The notes under the pieces: generated by a model
Database searches by the model: none
Seen by the model: only the letters and a program-made list of their open reading frames with translations
What the model was told of the DNA's origin: nothing
Program-made: the position numbers and the translations under genes
Shown: positions 60,013-64,000 of the stretch, in pieces
Layout: every line of letters begins with the position of its first letter
Position numbering within the stretch: the stretch's first letter is position 1
From: Chitinophaga hostae
GTDB lineage: Bacteria; Bacteroidota; Bacteroidia; Chitinophagales; Chitinophagaceae
Direction of reading: 5' to 3'
Assembly (NCBI RefSeq): GCF_018224885.1
Contig: NZ_JAGTXB010000002.1
Coordinates: 496,001 to 560,000, forward strand
Length of the DNA: 64,000 bases

Positions 60013-61581
60013 ATGAAAAGGTTATTACTGATAGCAGGGGTCGCCTATATGATACTGAACAGCTGCGGTAGTCCCACTGCGCCGGTCAACTCCAACAACA
60101 AAGATGATATCAGCCCCCGGAATACCGGCATTACACCGGAGAATGCCTACAATGATCTGTTCCTCGACAGCATGGCGGTAGAAAAGTTTATTATAAAGCA
60201 GCGGTTGGGTGATACCCTGGCCACGCGTTTGCGTAGTTTTTACAATGCCCGCAATTTTGAGTTTGCCTGGCTGGATAGCCGCGGGCCTTCGGAGCAGGCA
60301 GCGGCGTTTCGCAGCCTGTATAATTATAGTAAGGATAGTACCAGCAACAAGGCACTGGACAGAAGGCTGGATGCCCTGATGGACGAAGACAGCCTGGAAA
60401 TTTCGGCTACAGATGCGGAAATGATCAGCACTGAACTGCAGCTTACCTGGCGGCTGATCAACTATTTCCGGGAAACCAATGGCAGTATCGGGCAATTGGA
60501 GCATATGATACCAGCGCAAAGGTACCCGGTGATGGAGTTGGCAGATTCTATGTTGCAAACAAACGATCGAATGTTTCCTGCGGTGTCAATAATGAAAGGC
60601 CCGCTCAAAGCTTACCGGCAATATATACGCCAGGGCGGCTGGCAGCCGGTGTCTGCGGTGAAAAAAGGATTAAAGAAAGGTCAGTCATCTCCCGAAATAA
60701 TAGCTGTTAAAAAGAGGCTGTTTGTTACCGGAGAACTAAAGCATAACGATAGCAGCGAGGTGTTTACCGGTGAACTGGAAGCGGCCATAAACAGCTTTCG
60801 CAACAGTAATGGCTATACGCAAAACGGGGTGCTGAATGATACGGTGATAAACGCCCTGAATATCCCGGCGGAGGAACGTTTGCAGCAGCTGCTGGTGAAT
60901 ATGGAACGTATGAAATGGATGCCGGAAACACCCAAAGGCAAGCTGATACTGGTGAATATACCGGCGTTTGCACTGCATGTTACCGATGGTTCAACCCGAT
61001 TGTTCGATATGGATATTGTGGTGGGAAAAGAAGGGCACAGCACTACGATGTTTTCCGGCGTGCTGAACCAGGTAGTATTCAGCCCCTACTGGAATATTCC
61101 GCGCAGTATTGTACGGAAGGAAATATTGCCGGCGATAGCCCGTAATAAGCGGTACCTGGCATCCAAACATATGGAAGTTACCGGAACTGCTAACGGGCTG
61201 CCCGTAATACGGCAATTGCCCGGCGCCCATAACGCGCTGGGAAAGGTAAAGTTCCTGTTCCCGAACAGTTACAATATATATTTTCATGACACCCCGGAAA
61301 AGAGCTTGTTTGAGCGGGATAACCGCGCTTACAGCCATGGTTGTATACGGTTAAAAGACCCGGTGAAAATGGCACAGTTTGTATTGGAAGGCTCACCCCG
61401 ATGGACCAACGAAAAAATAGATAGCGCGATGAATAGTGGTAAACAGCAATTTGTGGCGGTAAAAGACCCGGTGCCCGTGATCATTACTTATTTTACCGCC
61501 TGGAACGATAATGGGCAGCTGCATTTCGCATCGGACGTTTATGGTCACGATGTTGTGTTCAGAAGGAAACTATTTAAATAG
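60013..61581 (+). CDS. YcbB-type murein L,D-transpeptidase lipoprotein
   Basis: A 522-residue wall cross-linking enzyme. The N-terminus is a lipoprotein signal (AGVAYMILNSCG). An N-terminal scaffold (about 45-210) precedes a peptidoglycan-binding domain (about 225-285, AAINSFRNSNGYTQNGVLND) and the YkuD catalytic domain (about 300-490), which holds GKLILVNIPAFALHV, SPYWNIPRSIVRKEILP and the catalytic NRAYSHGCIRLKDPVKMA (His and Cys). It makes 3-3 cross-links or attaches proteins to the wall. It ends one base before the stop of a convergent second L,D-transpeptidase-like gene. Confidence 0.93.
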   Translation: MKRLLLIAGVAYMILNSCGSPTAPVNSNNKDDISPRNTGITPENAYNDLFLDSMAVEKFIIKQRLGDTLATRLRSFYNARNFEFAWLDSRGPSEQAAAFRSLYNYSKDSTSNKALDRRLDALMDEDSLEISATDAEMISTELQLTWRLINYFRETNGSIGQLEHMIPAQRYPVMELADSMLQTNDRMFPAVSIMKGPLKAYRQYIRQGGWQPVSAVKKGLKKGQSSPEIIAVKKRLFVTGELKHNDSSEVFTGELEAAINSFRNSNGYTQNGVLNDTVINALNIPAEERLQQLLVNMERMKWMPETPKGKLILVNIPAFALHVTDGSTRLFDMDIVVGKEGHSTTMFSGVLNQVVFSPYWNIPRSIVRKEILPAIARNKRYLASKHMEVTGTANGLPVIRQLPGAHNALGKVKFLFPNSYNIYFHDTPEKSLFERDNRAYSHGCIRLKDPVKMAQFVLEGSPRWTNEKIDSAMNSGKQQFVAVKDPVPVIITYFTAWNDNGQLHFASDVYGHDVVFRRKLFK

Positions 61582-61582
61582 G

Positions 61583-62341
61583 TCAGGAAGCGCTGCTATC
61601 CCTGGTCAGTATTTTTGTGTGGGCAGAATAGTATTTATCCGGGCTGTACAGGAACAGGCAGGTACCATTTCTGATGCGCTCGATCACTTTACGGTGAACA
61701 TTTTCAGGAATGGCAGGGCATCCCAGGCTGCGGCCAATATATCCCTGCATCTTACCTAAATTTTCATTTACGTAATCCGCACTGTGCATTACAATACCCC
61801 TGCTAAGCGCGTTGTCGTTGATGCCTGCTTCTTCTCCTTCCAAACGTAGTGAATAACCGTGCTCGCCACTATAGGTATCTCCGGTGATATAAAATCCCAG
61901 GCTGCTTTTAAAGCTGTTCATTTTGTTGGAAAAGGTGCTGGCAATATCTTTCCCGGAATTTCTGCCGTGTGATACGAGTGTGTTAAAAAGGAGGATTTTG
62001 TTTTTGAGATCAATAACGAATAAACGCTTCTTTGTACTGGGAAGGGAGAAGTCGATAATTGACAACACATCCGGATTCTTTATCCGGCCATTTTCCTGCA
62101 AGTGCTGATAGCCTACCAAAGCATTTTCAAAGGCTTCCCTTGAAAGTCCTGTTGAATCCAACCGCATATTATCGTATAGACTTTCCCGTTGAACGGAGTC
62201 AGATTTAACATCAGCCGCAACCGGTTGATGGGTGACAGTTTTATTTTCTGCTGTGGTGAGAGTGGTAATCAGGAATGCAAAAATGCAAATGGTAAAAATA
62301 AAAATTAACGGTCTGATCGCTTTCTTCAATTTCATGTTCAC
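61583..62341 (-). CDS. YkuD_2-type murein L,D-transpeptidase family protein
   Basis: A 252-residue exported protein with an N-terminal hydrophobic segment (about 8-30, IRPLIFIFTICIFAFLITTL). The catalytic region contains LFVIDLKNKILLFNTLVSHG, the GYSLRLEGEEAGINDNALSR block, GIVMHSADYVNENLG (His) and YIGRSLGCPAIPENVHRKVI (Cys). This is the YkuD_2 variant, distinct from the classic L,D-transpeptidase next door. It probably also acts on peptide stems of the wall. The two genes converge with only one base between their stop codons. Confidence 0.88.
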   Translation of the reverse strand: MNMKLKKAIRPLIFIFTICIFAFLITTLTTAENKTVTHQPVAADVKSDSVQRESLYDNMRLDSTGLSREAFENALVGYQHLQENGRIKNPDVLSIIDFSLPSTKKRLFVIDLKNKILLFNTLVSHGRNSGKDIASTFSNKMNSFKSSLGFYITGDTYSGEHGYSLRLEGEEAGINDNALSRGIVMHSADYVNENLGKMQGYIGRSLGCPAIPENVHRKVIERIRNGTCLFLYSPDKYYSAHTKILTRDSSAS

Positions 62342-62663
62342 GCCGTAGTATTTTGTTAGTTATTAAATTTTAAAAGGCATAGACTACGAAGATAACGTTT
62401 TTTGCAGTGGAAATATTCTTGTAATGGCCGTCTGAGGCCGTTGTGACTGTTTTTTTAACAGGTCTTTCACATACATGAAAAATGTGTATAAGTGGCAAAC
62501 ATTGGTTAAATATTGGACAATATCAGCATAAGCCGCTATTTTATGGATTTTATCTTTGGGATACTGTTTTGTAAGAGGAAAAAACTGCCATAAAAATTGG
62601 GTCGGCCTTGTGCCGGCCCTTTATTATTTGCCCTATCTTTAAATTTTCATAAAAAATTGAGCT
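62342..62663. other. divergent intergenic region
   Basis: No gene is seen between the divergent L,D-transpeptidase and glycosylase genes. A GC-rich hairpin (GGTCGGC/GCCGGCC, 62599-62622) followed by TTTATTATTTG could stop leftward or early transcripts. CCCTATCTTTAAA near 62631 resembles a -7 region for the glycosylase gene. Confidence 0.45.
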
Positions 62664-63443
62664 ATGCCTGAATTACCCGATTTACAAGTGTTTAGCCATA
62701 ACCTGGAAAAAGCGCTCCTGCATAAAGAACTAAAGTCAGTGACCGTTAAAAATGCCAAAAAACTGCAGACTACGCCAGCCGCATTAGCGGCAGCCCTGGA
62801 CGGCCAAATGCTGGAGCATATACGGAGAGTGGGAAAAGAACTCCATTTTGTGTTTAAGAACGGGCATGTATTGGGCATGCATTTAATGCTGCACGGTAAG
62901 TTATACTTCTTCCAAAAGAAAAATGAGGAGAAATATACCATTGTGGAACTATTATTTGGAGATGGCGCCGGGCTGGCCCTGACAGATTTCCAGGCTGCTG
63001 CCAATGTTTTTCTTGACCCGGAAGAGAAGGAGGCGCCGGATGCTTTATCGGCCGATTTTAATGACAGCTACCTGCAAACACAGCTGGCTAAAAAGAAGGT
63101 TACGATTAAAAAGTATTTGCTGGATCAACATAATGTATTGGGGATAGGTAATGCTTATGCAGATGATATTTTATGGGATGCAAAAATTTCTCCTTTTTCT
63201 GTTTGTAATAAGATTCCGGCCGTACAGGTAAAAGTATTGCTGAAATCTATTAAAAAGATCCTGCAGGATGCGGAGAAGAAAATATTGAAGCATCACCCGG
63301 ATATTATCAATGGGGAAGTGAGGGATTTTATGCTCGTTCATAATGCCAAGCTGAAGGAAAGCCCTGGTGGCGCTGAGATTAAGAAAGACACCGGTGGCGG
63401 CAGGAAAACATATTATACCGACGAGCAGGTGTTATTTGAGTAG
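62664..63443 (+). CDS. Fpg/Nei-type DNA glycosylase, zinc-less form
   Basis: A 259-residue base-excision repair protein of the formamidopyrimidine-DNA glycosylase fold. The catalytic N-terminus MPELPDLQ keeps Pro2 and Glu3, and the Lys of RRVGKELHFVF is present. The helix-two-turn-helix is about 150-200 (LGIGNAYADDILWDAKISPF). The C-terminal finger, normally four Cys, reads LVHNAKLKESPGGAEIKK then GGGRKTYYTDEQVL: the beta-hairpin and its Arg are kept, but no Cys remains. Eukaryotic NEIL1 shows that a zinc-less finger can work. Substrate range is not readable. Confidence 0.9.
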   Translation: MPELPDLQVFSHNLEKALLHKELKSVTVKNAKKLQTTPAALAAALDGQMLEHIRRVGKELHFVFKNGHVLGMHLMLHGKLYFFQKKNEEKYTIVELLFGDGAGLALTDFQAAANVFLDPEEKEAPDALSADFNDSYLQTQLAKKKVTIKKYLLDQHNVLGIGNAYADDILWDAKISPFSVCNKIPAVQVKVLLKSIKKILQDAEKKILKHHPDIINGEVRDFMLVHNAKLKESPGGAEIKKDTGGGRKTYYTDEQVLFE

Positions 63444-63539
63444 TTCAATGAGTTGCTGCGCATTTTGAAGTGCATAGCCAGGTATGCGAAGGTAGATCTG
63501 TTTTATGATGATAACACAAATCTTGTTCCTATAAATAGC

Positions 63540-63571
63540 AAGCTGCATCGCTATGAACGATGCAGCTTTTT
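63540..63571 (+). terminator. terminator between glycosylase and dehydrogenase genes
   Basis: AAGCTGCATCG pairs with CGATGCAGCTT across a seven-base loop and is followed by a TTTATATATAA tail. It lies between convergent genes and may serve both. Confidence 0.8.
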
Positions 63572-63595
63572 ATATATAATCAGCGACAATGATGC

Positions 63596-64000
63596 TCAGG
63601 TTATAAGCGCCACTTCGGGTGCTTTTTCTTTTGGTTCGTAAATACCTGCGGCAATTTTTTCTACAAATGCTTTGGGGAAAAATTTAGGCAGCCATGCATT
63701 CAGCTTATTGGTAAAGCCGGGGATGATTTCTGCTTTGCCTTTAAAAAGCCCGTCTATCGCAATTTTTGCAACGCTTTCGGGCGTCATGTTAAACCGGTTG
63801 GCGATGTTGCGGGTATAGTCGCCCATGCGGGCCCTGTTTACAAAATCGGTATCTGTGCTACCCGGACTTAGTGCGCTTACGGAGATGCCGGAATGCCTTA
63901 GTTCATGTCTTAACCCTCGCGTAAAAGAAAGCGCGAAAGCTTTTGTAGCGGCATAAATATTCAGGTAGGGCACTGTCTGATAAGCGGTGGTGCTGGCGAG
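63596..64000 (-). CDS. short-chain dehydrogenase/reductase (partial)
   Basis: Only the C-terminal 134 codons are inside the window; the gene continues past the right edge, so no start is given. The visible part begins LASTTAYQTVPYLNIYAATK, holding the catalytic Ser and the Tyr-x3-Lys pair. SALSPGSTDTDFVNRARMGD follows, the usual cofactor and substrate loop of classical SDR enzymes. The C-terminal tail LNAWLPKFFPKAFVEKIAAG is basic and amphipathic. Substrate unknown. Confidence 0.9.
   Translation of the reverse strand, partial: LASTTAYQTVPYLNIYAATKAFALSFTRGLRHELRHSGISVSALSPGSTDTDFVNRARMGDYTRNIANRFNMTPESVAKIAIDGLFKGKAEIIPGFTNKLNAWLPKFFPKAFVEKIAAGIYEPKEKAPEVALIT

Noticed and set aside
63453..63641. 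A 62-codon open frame after the glycosylase gene
   Set aside because: It runs through a clear terminator and into the opposite-strand dehydrogenase end, and has no start context.

Overview
The window reads as chromosomal DNA of a Bacteroidota bacterium, most likely a Chitinophaga-like member of the Chitinophagaceae. The grounds are gene content (ECF sigma/FecR/STN modules, CarboxypepD_reg-like domains, DUF1343/NamZ, DUF2130, many secreted and lipoproteins) and repeated upstream boxes of the Bacteroidota form TAnnTTTG. The genus is an inference. Gene functions are assigned by reading the translations; no database search was run.

Layout. 0.2-12.4 kb is mostly housekeeping: a LysM/RlpA-like envelope protein, fmt, a NamZ-type muramidase, an FKBP isomerase, metE, pepT, an ExbB/ExbD pair, prmC, ribD and a YigZ/IMPACT protein. 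12.6-22.4 kb is an accessory island: a VgrG spike, an unrecognised 457-residue protein in the position of an effector adaptor, a 1428-residue PAAR-like/Rhs protein ending in a probable ADP-ribosyltransferase (HYD1-like) toxin tip, and a run of small orphan genes that look like a stacked immunity array, including a broken copy of one of them. No other type VI secretion genes are present here. 22.5-33.7 kb returns to metabolism and envelope genes: hydroxyacyl-CoA dehydrogenase, Mrp ATPase, pyrF, a glutaryl-CoA-dehydrogenase-like enzyme, ApbE, a beta-barrel protein, a DUF4136 lipoprotein, a HAD phosphatase and DUF2130. 34-46 kb holds three sensor kinases (two of them related orphan hybrid kinases on either side of a secreted protein), DinB, a glycosyltransferase, a PepSY protein, one tRNA-Leu and two tRNA-Gly. 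46.4-50.7 kb has a pair of multi-pass membrane proteins, an SMP-30 lactonase, a small GNAT-like protein and an OmpH/Skp chaperone.

51-55.7 kb is the second unusual region: an ECF sigma factor, a FecR anti-sigma factor, and a protein that carries the STN signalling domain normally found on TonB-dependent receptors but joined to a 16-residue repeat instead of a receptor barrel, followed by a second protein with the same repeat. 55.9-64 kb contains a lipoprotein, a Tat-exported phospholipase C, a collagen-like lipoprotein, two different L,D-transpeptidases facing each other with one base between them, a zinc-less Fpg/Nei-type glycosylase, and the end of a short-chain dehydrogenase cut by the window edge.

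The intergenic DNA carries several families of long inverted repeats with arms up to 67 bases. The best preserved sit just after gene ends and share sequence across distant loci. They look like a mobile or recurrent palindrome system rather than ordinary terminators.
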